This document shows, piece by piece, positions 1 to 8,263 of a DNA stretch of 26,322 nucleotides (positions are counted from its first letter, which is position 1; the number at the start of each line of letters is the position of its first letter). The stretch comes from Nitrospira sp. (lineage in GTDB: Bacteria; Nitrospirota; Nitrospiria; Nitrospirales; Nitrospiraceae), in contig SWDL01000399.1 of the NCBI GenBank assembly GCA_005116795.1, positions 48,696 through 75,017 on the forward strand, given 5' to 3'. The position numbers were made by a program, and so were the translations under genes. Below the pieces are notes generated by a model, which saw only the letters and a program-made list of their open reading frames with translations, was not told the DNA's origin and searched no databases.

Positions 1-193
1 AGCCCCCGCTCACGCCACGGCGACTGGCCAAGAGGCCGGCGTTTCGCAAGGTCAGGAGAATGTGTTCGAGAAACTCGATCGGCACATGCTGTCGGCGGGC
101 GATCTGGTGCCGCTGGAGGGGGGCCTTCCCGTAGTGTCCGGTCAGTTCGATCAGAGCCCGAAGCCCGTACTCGCTGCGCTTGGAAAACTTCAT
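1..193 (-). CDS. Rrf2-family transcriptional regulator (3' end outside the window)
   Basis: Reading the minus strand from ATG at 193 gives a protein beginning MKFSKRSEYGLRALIELTGH, followed by a helix-turn-helix stretch with IARRQHVPIEFLEHILLTLRNAGLL and then the start of a wing with SRRGVSGG. This is the typical N-terminus of Rrf2/IscR-type winged-helix regulators, which control iron-sulfur, cysteine or redox genes. Only 64 residues are visible, so the cysteine cluster that would show whether it carries an Fe-S cluster lies outside the window, and its ligand cannot be judged. It is transcribed divergently from glyQ across a 266-base spacer. Two small palindromes just upstream of its start could be its own operator. 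Confidence 0.85.
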   Translation of the reverse strand, partial: MKFSKRSEYGLRALIELTGHYGKAPLQRHQIARRQHVPIEFLEHILLTLRNAGLLASRRGVSGG

Positions 194-207
194 GACGTCT
201 ATTGCCG

Positions 208-227
208 AGTGAGTCACTAAAGTTTAG
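208..227. promoter_or_regulatory. Tandem 11-base palindromes upstream of the Rrf2 gene (candidate operator)
   Basis: AGTGAGTCACT (208-218) and CTAAAGTTTAG (217-227) are both perfect 5-1-5 palindromes and overlap by two bases. They lie 15-34 bases upstream of the Rrf2 start codon. Rrf2 regulators bind as dimers to dyad sites and often regulate themselves, so autoregulation is a reasonable inference, but nothing here proves binding. Confidence 0.4.
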
Positions 228-360
228 CGAGATTAGCGCAGCAGGCCCGTGAGCGTCAAGATCCAACCGGTCACAACCGATACAGTCTCATTGTGTAACT
301 CGACGTGGCGACATGAGCCAAGATCATTGAAAAATAAGGGGATTGGATCGGTTTCTTTTC

Positions 361-390
361 TTGACTCATCCGAGGGTTTCTTGGTAGTTT
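361..390 (+). promoter_or_regulatory. Weak candidate sigma-70 promoter for glyQ-glyS
   Basis: TTGACT at 361-366 resembles a -35 box. With an 18-base spacer it is followed by TAGTTT at 385-390, a poor -10 match. It sits about 70 bases upstream of the glyQ start in the spacer between the Rrf2 gene and glyQ. No other convincing promoter and no T-box-like leader was seen in 194-459. Confidence 0.2.
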
Positions 391-459
391 CACAAGTGCG
401 TTCGATCCTCGCAGGCATCGATCAGGCGGCCATGCCGCGCGGAGATCAGTAGGACCCCT

Positions 460-1284
460 GTGACCCTCCAGCAGCTTATTCTCTCGCTCACTCGTTTCTG
501 GGCCGATCAGGGTTGTGTCATTCATCAACCATACGATCTCCAGATGGGAGCCGGCACGTTTCACCCGGCGACCTTCTTGCGCGCATTGGGACCGGAACCC
601 TGGCGTGCCGCCTATCCTCAAGCCTGCCGGCGGCCGACGGACGGGCGCTACGGCGAAAATCCCAATCGCATGCAGCACTACTACCAGTTCCAGGTGGTGC
701 TGAAGCCGTCCCCAGACAACATCCAGTCGCTCTACCTGGAGAGCCTGGCGACGCTCGGCATCAATCCGAAACAGCACGACATTCGCTTCATGCAGGACGA
801 CTGGGAGTCTCCCACCCTGGGCGCCTGGGGTCTCGGCTGGGAAGTCCGGCTCGACGGGATGGAAATCACCCAGTTCACCTATTTTCAGGAGATCGGCGGA
901 ATTGAACTGGAACCGGTCACGGTCGAGATCACCTACGGGACGGAGCGGATCGCCATGTATCTCCAGCAAGTGGACAACGTCTTCGATCTGCTGTGGACGG
1001 AGGGCGTGACCTACGGGGACATCCATCATGCCACGGAAGTGCAATTCTCACGGTACAACTTCGAAGAGGCGGATGTGGCGCTGCTCCGCGCCACGTTTCA
1101 AGCCTACGAGGCCGAGTGCGGGCGTCTGCTCGACAAGGGACTGACCCTGCCGGCCTATGACTTCTGCATTCAGACGTCCCATTGCTTCAATGTGATGGAT
1201 GCCCGGGGCGTGATCAGCGTGGCGGAGCGGACCGGGACGATCGCGCGCGTCCGGGCCCTGGCGCGCCGCTGCGCAGAGTCCTAG
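460..1284 (+). CDS. glyQ: Glycyl-tRNA synthetase alpha subunit, stopped early by an in-frame TAG
   Basis: This is the class II aminoacyl-tRNA synthetase catalytic subunit of the bacterial alpha2-beta2 GlyRS, which charges tRNA-Gly. The sequence contains the family's conserved blocks CVIHQPYDLQMGAGTFHP, RRPTDGRYGENPNRMQHYYQ, DWESPTLGAWGLGWEVRLDG, EITYGTERIAMY and FCIQTSHCFNVMDARGVISV. The start is GTG at 460, with AGGA a few bases upstream; its N-terminus is about ten residues shorter than in E. coli. The protein ends at residue 274 with ARRCAES and TAG, but the same frame continues with VRDREALGHPML, which matches the family C-terminus (E. coli AEAYYASREALGFPM), to a TAG at 1372. The normal length is about 303 residues, so the last 29 or so are cut off. 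The stop replaces a conserved tyrosine. glyS follows 115 bases after the early stop. Confidence 0.93.
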   Translation: MTLQQLILSLTRFWADQGCVIHQPYDLQMGAGTFHPATFLRALGPEPWRAAYPQACRRPTDGRYGENPNRMQHYYQFQVVLKPSPDNIQSLYLESLATLGINPKQHDIRFMQDDWESPTLGAWGLGWEVRLDGMEITQFTYFQEIGGIELEPVTVEITYGTERIAMYLQQVDNVFDLLWTEGVTYGDIHHATEVQFSRYNFEEADVALLRATFQAYEAECGRLLDKGLTLPAYDFCIQTSHCFNVMDARGVISVAERTGTIARVRALARRCAES

Positions 1285-1374
1285 GTGCGGGACCGCGAAG
1301 CGCTGGGACATCCGATGTTGAATCGGAAGGCCCGACCACAGAAGGGCCGATCCGTTCTGTCCGGTCGACGATAG
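1282..1374 (+). other. glyQ C-terminal remnant beyond the in-frame TAG
   Basis: Codon 275 of glyQ is TAG (1282-1284). Translating on in frame gives VRDREALGHPMLNRKARPQ and then a short basic tail to TAG at 1372-1374. The REALGHPM block is a recognisable part of GlyQ. With the TAG read as one residue the product would be 304 residues, almost exactly the E. coli length, so the reading frame was open here until recently or the TAG is a sequence error. Confidence 0.8.
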
Positions 1375-1399
1375 GCATTCTCGCAAGGACCAATTCGAT

Positions 1400-3577
1400 A
1401 TGCCGCCCAAGGGGCTCCGGACACAACGCAAGACGAGAGCCGTTCACAGCGAGAAGGCGGAGCTGTTGCTGGAGATCGGGACGGAGGAGTTGCCCTATCA
1501 GTTCATCAGCCCGGCTCTGCGCGCGCTGGCCGAATCGGCCGAGCGTGAACTGAAAGATCGCCGGTTGGCCTTCGAGAAGGTGCACACGTTCGGGACACCG
1601 AGACGCCTGACGCTGGCGGTGGAGGGGGTGGCTGCTCAACAGACGTCGGCCGTGAAAGAAGCGATGGGGCCTTCGAAGGCGGTGGCGTTCGATGCCACGG
1701 GGCAGTCCACGAAGGCCGCTCTGGGCTTTGCCGCCTCCCATGGCCTGGCCGTGGGGCAGTTAGAGAGTCGTCACACCCCGAAAGGGGAGTACGTCTTTGC
1801 CGTGAAGCGGGATCCCGGACGGCCGGCATCGGTCGTCCTTCAAGAAATGCTCCCCGGTCTGATCGTCGGCCTCAGCTTCCCCAAAGCCATGAAATGGAAT
1901 GCCACCGGGCTTCGCTTTGCGCGTCCGATCCGATGGATCGTCGCCCTCTACGGCGGGCGAGTGGTGCCTTGTGAGGTGGGCGGCGTGAAGGCCGGCGCCA
2001 GGACCTGGGGGCACCGGTTCATGGGAACCGCCGCCGGGAAGGGACAACAAGGCCTGGTGGTGACCGGCCTGTCCCAGTATCTCGATGTGCTGCGACGACA
2101 GGGCGTGGTGCCGCTCCAGGAAACTCGCCGCACGATGATCCTGGAGCAGATCGAGACCCTGGCCAAGTCGGTCCGTGGGACCGTGCATCGGGATGAAGAC
2201 CTCTTGGAACAGGCGGTGAATGCCGTCGAGTATCCGCATCCGGTCCTCGGCTCGTTTGATGAGGCGTACCTGGCCCTTCCGCAAGACATTCTGGTCACCG
2301 CGATGAAAGAGCATCAGGGGTACTTCTCGCTGGTGGGGCCGAACGGTCGCCTGCTGCCGCAGTTCATTGCCATCACGAATATGAAGGCGCCCAATATGAC
2401 CGTGATCCGCCGGGGGAATGAGCGCGTACTGGCGGCCCGTTTGTCGGATGCGAAATTTTACTTCGACGAGGACGGCAAGATGCCGCTCGCCGACCGTGCC
2501 GAGAAACTCAACGGGGTGACCTTTCATCACAAGCTGGGGACGCTGCTCCAGAAAACCCGCCGTCTGGAAGCGCTGGCCGGTCGGCTGGTGATGGCCCTCA
2601 ACAAGCCCGAACTGGCGGAGACAGCCCGGCGCGCGGCGCGGCTCTCCAAGGCGGATCTGCTCACGGGCGTCGTCGGCGAGTTTCCCGCGCTGCAGGGGGT
2701 CATGGGCGGGGAGTATGCCCGGCTTCAAGGGGAATCGTCGGACGTCTGTCGGGCGTTGGCGGAACACTACCTCCCGAAATCGATGGAGGACGCCTTGCCC
2801 ACCACCCTACTCGGCATGGTGGTGGGGCTGGCCGATCGACTGGATTCCATCGCCGCATTTTTTTCCGTCGGAATGGCTCCCTCCGGCTCGGAAGATCCCT
2901 TCGCGCTCCGGCGCCATGCGGGCGGCCTGGTGCGAATGGTGCTCGAAGGGAAGCTGCGTCTGGACGTGGGGGCGCTCATCGGCGAGGCCGAGCAATTGGT
3001 CGCGCGCGAGGGATTCAAGGCGACCACGGGGACACCCGAGGAACGGCGGCGGCGGATTTTCGATTTTCTGTTGGAACGCCTCCGCTTCTACGGTCGGACG
3101 CAGCAGGGCCTTCGGAATGACGTGATGGAGGCCGTGGCCAAGTCCGTCCGCAGTGAGACCTGTGACCTGCTCGATCTGTTCTCGCGCATGCAAGCCATTC
3201 AGGCGATCACGGGGCGCCCCGAGTTTGATCCGCTCATGGTCGGGTTCAAGCGCGCCCATCGGCTCGTCGAAAAAGAAACGTGGAACAGGGTTCCCGTCGA
3301 CGCCTCGCGGTTTCAGCATCCCTCTGAGGGGGGGCTTCAGCAGGCGCTCGGGGCAGCGGCCCACGCGGTGCCGGCCGCCGTGAGCAAGGGCCGGTATCAG
3401 GAGGCGTTGGAATCGCTGGTCCGGATGAAAGGGGCCATCGACGAGTTCTTCGCCGGCGTCATGGTCAATGCCGAGGACCCGCACGTCAGGGCCAACCGGT
3501 TGTCGCTCCTGGCCGACGTCGATCGGCTGTTTTTGTCGCTCGCGGATTTTTCGCAGATCGTTGTGGCCGGCGCGTGA
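1400..3577 (+). CDS. glyS: Glycyl-tRNA synthetase beta subunit
   Basis: GlyS is the beta subunit of tetrameric GlyRS, responsible mainly for tRNA recognition and needed with GlyQ for tRNA-Gly charging. The 725-residue product has the N-terminal signature LLLEIGTEELPYQFISPAL, the blocks FGTPRRLTLAV, FPKAMKW, RPIRWIVALYGG and FVAITNMKAP-like FIAITNMKAP, and the ending VMVNAEDPHVRANRLSLL of the C-terminal DALR-type anticodon-binding domain. E. coli GlyS has 689 residues; the excess includes about 20 basic residues ahead of the conserved start. ATG at 1400 is preceded by AAGGA at a good distance. The frame is intact throughout, so if the glyQ stop is real only the alpha subunit is affected. It ends in TGATGA, 18 bases before the next gene. 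Confidence 0.97.
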   Translation: MPPKGLRTQRKTRAVHSEKAELLLEIGTEELPYQFISPALRALAESAERELKDRRLAFEKVHTFGTPRRLTLAVEGVAAQQTSAVKEAMGPSKAVAFDATGQSTKAALGFAASHGLAVGQLESRHTPKGEYVFAVKRDPGRPASVVLQEMLPGLIVGLSFPKAMKWNATGLRFARPIRWIVALYGGRVVPCEVGGVKAGARTWGHRFMGTAAGKGQQGLVVTGLSQYLDVLRRQGVVPLQETRRTMILEQIETLAKSVRGTVHRDEDLLEQAVNAVEYPHPVLGSFDEAYLALPQDILVTAMKEHQGYFSLVGPNGRLLPQFIAITNMKAPNMTVIRRGNERVLAARLSDAKFYFDEDGKMPLADRAEKLNGVTFHHKLGTLLQKTRRLEALAGRLVMALNKPELAETARRAARLSKADLLTGVVGEFPALQGVMGGEYARLQGESSDVCRALAEHYLPKSMEDALPTTLLGMVVGLADRLDSIAAFFSVGMAPSGSEDPFALRRHAGGLVRMVLEGKLRLDVGALIGEAEQLVAREGFKATTGTPEERRRRIFDFLLERLRFYGRTQQGLRNDVMEAVAKSVRSETCDLLDLFSRMQAIQAITGRPEFDPLMVGFKRAHRLVEKETWNRVPVDASRFQHPSEGGLQQALGAAAHAVPAAVSKGRYQEALESLVRMKGAIDEFFAGVMVNAEDPHVRANRLSLLADVDRLFLSLADFSQIVVAGA

Positions 3578-3595
3578 TGACGGGAGCCGGAGCCC

Positions 3596-4093
3596 ATGAG
3601 CGAGCGTCCCGGCCTCTCACCGGAACGGAGCGAGATGGAGGAGGGAAATCTCGCGCGACTCCGACGCTACCAACTGGGCGTGACGCTGGCGTTGATCCTG
3701 CTGGGCAACGGGATTCTGGCGCTGACCGTGTGGGGCACGGGGGTCGATCTGGATCGGCTCGTTCGGTTTCCGGACGTGTTCAATCCAGTCAGCGATATCT
3801 GCCTGCGGTTCGGGTGGCACGATGTGTCGGGATCATCGGAGCCGGTTCGGCTCTGCAACGAGTGGATTCAGTTGGCGGATTCCAGCGGCGAAACGCACAA
3901 GCTGCAGAAGGATACCCACGTCGTGCAGGGCGCCGACGGCACACTGTACTTCGATCATGGCACCCGCATGGGATGGCCGGCATTCGGACTCTTCACGTGG
4001 GTGGTGACGGTGATCGGGGCCGGCCTGGCGTTGAAGCGGTGGCTCATGGCGCGCTACCGCGTCCGGCTCGGGTCGGCAGGGAAGGCATCCTAG
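3596..4093 (+). CDS. Hypothetical small membrane protein with two transmembrane segments
   Basis: This is a 165-residue protein of unknown function. It has a polar N-terminus (residues 1-27), a hydrophobic segment at about 28-46 containing LGVTLALILLGNGILALTVW, a polar middle of about 90 residues with two cysteines (SDICLRFGW and PVRLCNEW), a second hydrophobic segment near 130-150 (FGLFTWVVTVIGAGLAL), and a short basic C-terminus. The topology suggests a periplasmic loop with a possible disulfide between the two cysteines, which is inference. ATG at 3596 follows GGAG. It lies between glyS and ppdK on the same strand and may be co-transcribed with them; that context does not point to a function. 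Confidence 0.8.
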   Translation: MSERPGLSPERSEMEEGNLARLRRYQLGVTLALILLGNGILALTVWGTGVDLDRLVRFPDVFNPVSDICLRFGWHDVSGSSEPVRLCNEWIQLADSSGETHKLQKDTHVVQGADGTLYFDHGTRMGWPAFGLFTWVVTVIGAGLALKRWLMARYRVRLGSAGKAS

Positions 4094-4134
4094 CGATCGC
4101 ATCATATTCGGTCGGGGCGTGACGGAGGACAGGC

Positions 4135-7011
4135 GTGGCCAAGACACCATACGTCTTTTTCTTCGGGGACGGTAAAGCCGAAGGGAAAGGTGACATGAAG
4201 CATCTGCTGGGCGGCAAGGGAGCGGGCTTGGCGGAGATGACGAACCTCGGCATTTCGGTCCCCGCAGGTTTTACCATCTCCACGGACGCTTGCGCGGCCT
4301 ACTACGGCAATAAGAAGACATTCCCGCCGGGCATGTGGGAGCAATCGTTGGCCGCGCTCAAGCGCGTCGAGCGGTCGATGGGCGCCCGATTCGGAGATCC
4401 GGCGGCGCCGCTTCTGGTATCGGTGCGCTCCGGCGCGCGGGCCTCCATGCCGGGCATGATGGATACGGTCCTGAACGTCGGTCTCAACGAGAGGACCGTC
4501 GAGGGGCTGGCGGTGAAGACGCGAAACGAGCGCTTCGCGCAGGACAGCTATCGCCGGTTCATCACCATGTTCGGCTCGATCGTCATGGGTATGTCGCGCG
4601 AGCACTTTGAAGACATCCTAGCCCGCAAGAAGACGGAGCTGCGCGTCAAGCTCGACACGGATCTGGATGCCAAAGCCTTGAAGGAACTGGTGGTCAGGTT
4701 CAAGGCTCTGGTGAAGGAGGAGACCCGGCGGGACTTCCCCGAGGATCCACTGGAGCAGCTTCGGATGGCCATCAACGCGGTCTTCTCCTCCTGGTACGGC
4801 GCGCGAGCGGTCACCTATCGGCGGCTCTACCATATCCCGGATAGTTGGGGGACGGCGGTGAACGTCGTGGCGATGGTGTTCGGCAACATGGGGGAGTCCA
4901 GCGGAACGGGGGTGGCCTTTACGCGATCCCCGGTTTCGGGCGATCCCACGTTCTTCGGTGAGTGCCTGATGAATGCGCAGGGCGAGGATGTCGTCGCCGG
5001 CATTCGTACGCCCTTGCCGGTGGGTGAGCTGGCCAAGACCGTGCCGGCTGCCTACAAAGAGTTGATGACGACCTACCGCAAGCTGGAGATGCACTACCGG
5101 GACATGCTCGACCTGGAGTTTACGATCCAGGAGGGCACACTGTACATGCTCCAAACCCGCGTCGGGAAGCGCACGGGCATCTCCGCCGTCCGCATCGCCG
5201 TGGACATGGTGCAAGAAAGGCTGATCACCAAGGCCGAGGCCGTCCAACGGGTCGGCCCGGAACAGTTGGCCCAGTATCTCTATCCGATTTTTGACGGAGG
5301 AGAAGAGGCCAAGCACAAGGTCTTGGGCAAGGGGCTGCCGGCGGGGCCGGGGGCCGCGGCGGGGAAGATCGCGTTGACTCCGGATAAAGCGGTCGAGATG
5401 AAAGCTCGGGGTGAGCGAGTCGTGCTGGTCAGGCAGGAAACGAGTCCGGACGACATTCATGGCATGAACGCCGCGCTCGGGTTTCTGACGGCACGAGGCG
5501 GCATGACCAGCCATGCGGCCGTGGTGGCGCGGCAGATGGGAAAAGTGTGCGTGGCCGGCTGCGAGGCCGTGGAGGTCGAAGACGGGAGTCGGGTCAAGAT
5601 CGGGTCGGTCGTGCTCAAGGAGGGCGACTTTCTCTCGATCAACGGGTTCACGGGCCAGGTCTATCAGGGCGACGTCCCGGTCGTGGAATCGGATGTCATC
5701 CAGGTCATCCAGGGGAAGATGGACGCCCGCAAGTCGGAAAAGTATCAGCGCTTTGCCCTGCTGCTCAGTTGGGCGGACGAGTTCCGGACCCTGAAAGTCC
5801 GAGCGAATGCCGACGTGCCCGATCAGGCCATGGTGGCGCGAGGGTTCGGCGCGGAAGGGATCGGACTCTGTCGTACGGAGCACATGTTCTTTGCCGAGGA
5901 TCGCATCACGGTGATGCAGCGGATGATTCTGGCGAGGACCAAACAGGACCGGGAAAAAGAACTGGCCAAGTTGTTGCCGCTGCAAAAGCAAGACTTCATC
6001 GGACTGTATCGTGAGATGAAGGGCTATCCGGTCACAATCCGCTTGCTAGATCCGCCGCTGCATGAATTTCTCCCGAAGCGGGAAGAATTGATGGTCGAGA
6101 TCGCGAAGCTCGAGCTGACCCATGGCGACGCGGCCACCGTGGACGAGAAGCGGCGCTTGTTGGCTCGCGTCGAAGAACTCCACGAGTTCAATCCGATGCT
6201 GGGGCTCCGCGGCTGCCGGCTGGGGATCCTGATGCCGGAGATCACCAGGATGCAGGCGCGAGCCATCATCGAGGCGGCCTGTGAATTGGCGAAAGAGGGC
6301 AAGAAGATCGTGCCGGAGATCATGATTCCCCTGGTCGGCATGGTGTCGGAAATGAAGGCGCAGAAAGACATCATCCGCGAAGTCGCCGACGAGACCATGA
6401 AGCAGTGCGGCGCGAAGCTGACCTATCTCGTGGGGACCATGATCGAGTTGCCGCGCGCGGCGGTGACCGCCGGCCGGATTGCGGAGGAAGCCGAATTCTT
6501 CTCGTTCGGCACCAACGACCTGACTCAGACGACATTCGGGTTTTCGCGCGACGATGCCGCCAAGTTCGTGTCCTTCTACATGGGCCGGCAGGACACCTGC
6601 CCGAACTGTCAAAGCGCCGATGTGGACTGGAAGGACATGAAGTGCCGAGCCTGCGGGGCGGTGGCGGCGAAGAAGCCGGACAATATTCTCGATGCGGATC
6701 CCTTCGCCGTGTTGGATCGGGAAGGTGTCGGAGCGCTCATGCGGCTGGCGATTGCGGAAGGCCGCAAGACCCGGCCCGGCATCAAGCTTGGGATCTGCGG
6801 CGAACACGGCGGCGAGCCGAGCTCGGTGGAGTTCTGCCACCAGATCGGTCTGGACTATGTGAGCTGCTCACCCTACCGTGTGGCGATTGCGCGGCTGGCC
6901 GCCGCCCAGGCCGCCTTGGCAGCCGGAGCGTCCGCCGCAACGCGCAAGCCCACGTCAAGCTCCAGGCGGAAGGGAAAGACCACACGGGCGAAGGGCAGAT
7001 CTCGACGGTAA
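4135..7011 (+). CDS. ppdK: Pyruvate, phosphate dikinase with a zinc-ribbon-like insert
   Basis: PPDK interconverts pyruvate, ATP and phosphate with PEP, AMP and pyrophosphate; in autotrophs using the reductive TCA cycle it feeds gluconeogenesis. GTG at 4135 has GGAGGA upstream. The product is 958 residues against the usual 870-900. Visible parts are the N-terminal nucleotide-binding domain (GGKGAGLAEMTNLG; SVRSGARASMPGMMDTVLN), the swivelling phosphohistidine domain with TARGGMTSHAAVVARQMGK (catalytic His460), and the PEP/pyruvate TIM barrel ending GICGEHGGEPSSVEF (active-site Cys888) and LDYVSCSPYRVAIARLAAAQ. Two oddities account for the extra length. An insert of about 28 residues carries C822-x2-C825 and C837-x2-C840, placed just before the conserved DPFAVLDREGVG. 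A Lys/Arg/Ser-rich C-terminal tail of about 25 residues is also present. Confidence 0.97.
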   Translation: MAKTPYVFFFGDGKAEGKGDMKHLLGGKGAGLAEMTNLGISVPAGFTISTDACAAYYGNKKTFPPGMWEQSLAALKRVERSMGARFGDPAAPLLVSVRSGARASMPGMMDTVLNVGLNERTVEGLAVKTRNERFAQDSYRRFITMFGSIVMGMSREHFEDILARKKTELRVKLDTDLDAKALKELVVRFKALVKEETRRDFPEDPLEQLRMAINAVFSSWYGARAVTYRRLYHIPDSWGTAVNVVAMVFGNMGESSGTGVAFTRSPVSGDPTFFGECLMNAQGEDVVAGIRTPLPVGELAKTVPAAYKELMTTYRKLEMHYRDMLDLEFTIQEGTLYMLQTRVGKRTGISAVRIAVDMVQERLITKAEAVQRVGPEQLAQYLYPIFDGGEEAKHKVLGKGLPAGPGAAAGKIALTPDKAVEMKARGERVVLVRQETSPDDIHGMNAALGFLTARGGMTSHAAVVARQMGKVCVAGCEAVEVEDGSRVKIGSVVLKEGDFLSINGFTGQVYQGDVPVVESDVIQVIQGKMDARKSEKYQRFALLLSWADEFRTLKVRANADVPDQAMVARGFGAEGIGLCRTEHMFFAEDRITVMQRMILARTKQDREKELAKLLPLQKQDFIGLYREMKGYPVTIRLLDPPLHEFLPKREELMVEIAKLELTHGDAATVDEKRRLLARVEELHEFNPMLGLRGCRLGILMPEITRMQARAIIEAACELAKEGKKIVPEIMIPLVGMVSEMKAQKDIIREVADETMKQCGAKLTYLVGTMIELPRAAVTAGRIAEEAEFFSFGTNDLTQTTFGFSRDDAAKFVSFYMGRQDTCPNCQSADVDWKDMKCRACGAVAAKKPDNILDADPFAVLDREGVGALMRLAIAEGRKTRPGIKLGICGEHGGEPSSVEFCHQIGLDYVSCSPYRVAIARLAAAQAALAAGASAATRKPTSSSRRKGKTTRAKGRSRR

Positions 7012-7013
7012 TC

Positions 7014-8192
7014 GTGTCTCGTTCGCGCACGAGACGATCGGGCAGTCTCTCTTCTGATCGAGATTCCCATTTCATGCGCCTTGCCCTTCGCCTGGCGGCG
7101 AAGGGCCGGGGCCGGACCAGCCCCAATCCTCTGGTCGGCGCGGTGGTCGTCTCCGGTGGTCGCATGGTGGGCCAAGGGTATCACCGCCGAGTCGGCGGGC
7201 CCCACGCAGAAATCCACGCCCTCCACGATGCCGGGCGTCGCGCGGCCGGCGCCACCTTGTACCTGACCCTCGAGCCCTGTGTACACCGCAAGAAGCGCAC
7301 GCCTCCCTGTGTCCCGACCGTCATCCAGTCTGCGGTCAGGCGCGTCGTCATCGCCATGCCTGACCCGAATCCCTTGGTGAACGGAAAGGGAATTCGCGCG
7401 CTTCGCCGGGCCGGTGTTCGAGTTGAGGTGGGGCGTCTTCAAGCCGAGGCCGAGCGCCTGAACGAAGCCTATTCCCATCGTGTACGAACCGGCCGTCCCT
7501 TCGTCACGCTGAAGGCGGCCATGACGCTGGACGGCAAGATTGCGGCGGCCGGTGGGGAATCCCAGTGGATTACCGGCAAGGCGGCCCGACGGGACGCCCA
7601 CCGGTTACGCGCCGGCAGCGATGCCATTCTGGTCGGGATCGGGACCGCCTTGGCGGACGATCCCCGGTTGACGGTCCGGCTGACCGGGCGAAGGGCTCGG
7701 TCCGAACGGCGGCCCCAGCCGCTCCGGGTGGTGCTGGACAGTCGTTTGCGCTTCCCGCTCAGCGCAAGAATGGTGAAGGCGCGGGCAGGGGGACCGGTCG
7801 TGGTGATGACGACGGCCACGGCCTCCAAAAGTCGGGGCGCCGCTCTGGAACAGAAGGGCGTCCAGGTCGTACGGGTGCCAGGCGCGGTCTCACGTGTGTC
7901 CCTGCGGTATGCCGTCCGGGCTCTGGCATCGCTCGGCATCAGTCGTCTGCTGGTCGAGGGCGGCGGAGAAGTCAATGCCGCCTTCTTGAAGGCCGGTCTG
8001 GTGGATCGCGTGGTGCTGTATGTCGCTCCGAAGCTGCTCGGTGGAGGCGATGCGGTGGGCGTGATCGGCGGCGCCTCTCGTCGCCTCGCCAAGGCCCTGT
8101 TGCTGGCCCCGCCCAACGTGACTCGTCTCGGCAACGATCTGCGTCTCGAAGCCAGAATCCACAGCCCCTCGAAGGTGAAGCCGAAAATGTAA
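7014..8192 (+). CDS. ribD: Bifunctional riboflavin biosynthesis protein RibD (deaminase/reductase)
   Basis: RibD carries out two steps of riboflavin synthesis: deamination of the diaminopyrimidine and reduction of its ribose side chain. The N-terminal cytidine-deaminase-like domain shows TSPNPLVGAVVV, the zinc ligands His64 in PHAEIHAL and Cys89/Cys99 in LEPCVHRKKRTPPC (one residue longer between the cysteines than in E. coli), and MPDPNPLVNGKGI. The C-terminal reductase domain starts at LKAAMTLDGKIA and includes ESQWITGKAARRDAHRLRA, ILVGIGTALADDPRLTVR and LLVEGGGEVNAAFL. GTG at 7014 is preferred over ATG at 7074, because the conserved residues DSHFM, matching D-x-x-Y/F-M at the start of RibD, lie just before ATG 7074. 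It begins 2 bases after the ppdK stop, so the two genes are probably coupled. Confidence 0.95.
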   Translation: MSRSRTRRSGSLSSDRDSHFMRLALRLAAKGRGRTSPNPLVGAVVVSGGRMVGQGYHRRVGGPHAEIHALHDAGRRAAGATLYLTLEPCVHRKKRTPPCVPTVIQSAVRRVVIAMPDPNPLVNGKGIRALRRAGVRVEVGRLQAEAERLNEAYSHRVRTGRPFVTLKAAMTLDGKIAAAGGESQWITGKAARRDAHRLRAGSDAILVGIGTALADDPRLTVRLTGRRARSERRPQPLRVVLDSRLRFPLSARMVKARAGGPVVVMTTATASKSRGAALEQKGVQVVRVPGAVSRVSLRYAVRALASLGISRLLVEGGGEVNAAFLKAGLVDRVVLYVAPKLLGGGDAVGVIGGASRRLAKALLLAPPNVTRLGNDLRLEARIHSPSKVKPKM

Positions 8193-8263
8193 ACGATGAG
8201 GCGTAGGATGTCGGGGGGAAAGGAAGGTCGCGGTTCCGACGACAATCCAACGGGATGAGGTCC

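Noticed and set aside
271..1044. A 257-codon open frame on the minus strand across glyQ
   Set aside because: It lies antisense to clearly conserved GlyQ coding sequence and its translation has no family-like blocks; GC-rich genes commonly leave such open antisense frames.
4100..4134. Possible riboswitch before ppdK
   Set aside because: The spacer is only about 40 bases, with a plain ribosome site and no room for an aptamer.
4618..5991. A 457-codon open frame on the minus strand inside ppdK
   Set aside because: Fully antisense to the conserved PPDK domains, with no recognisable motif in its translation.
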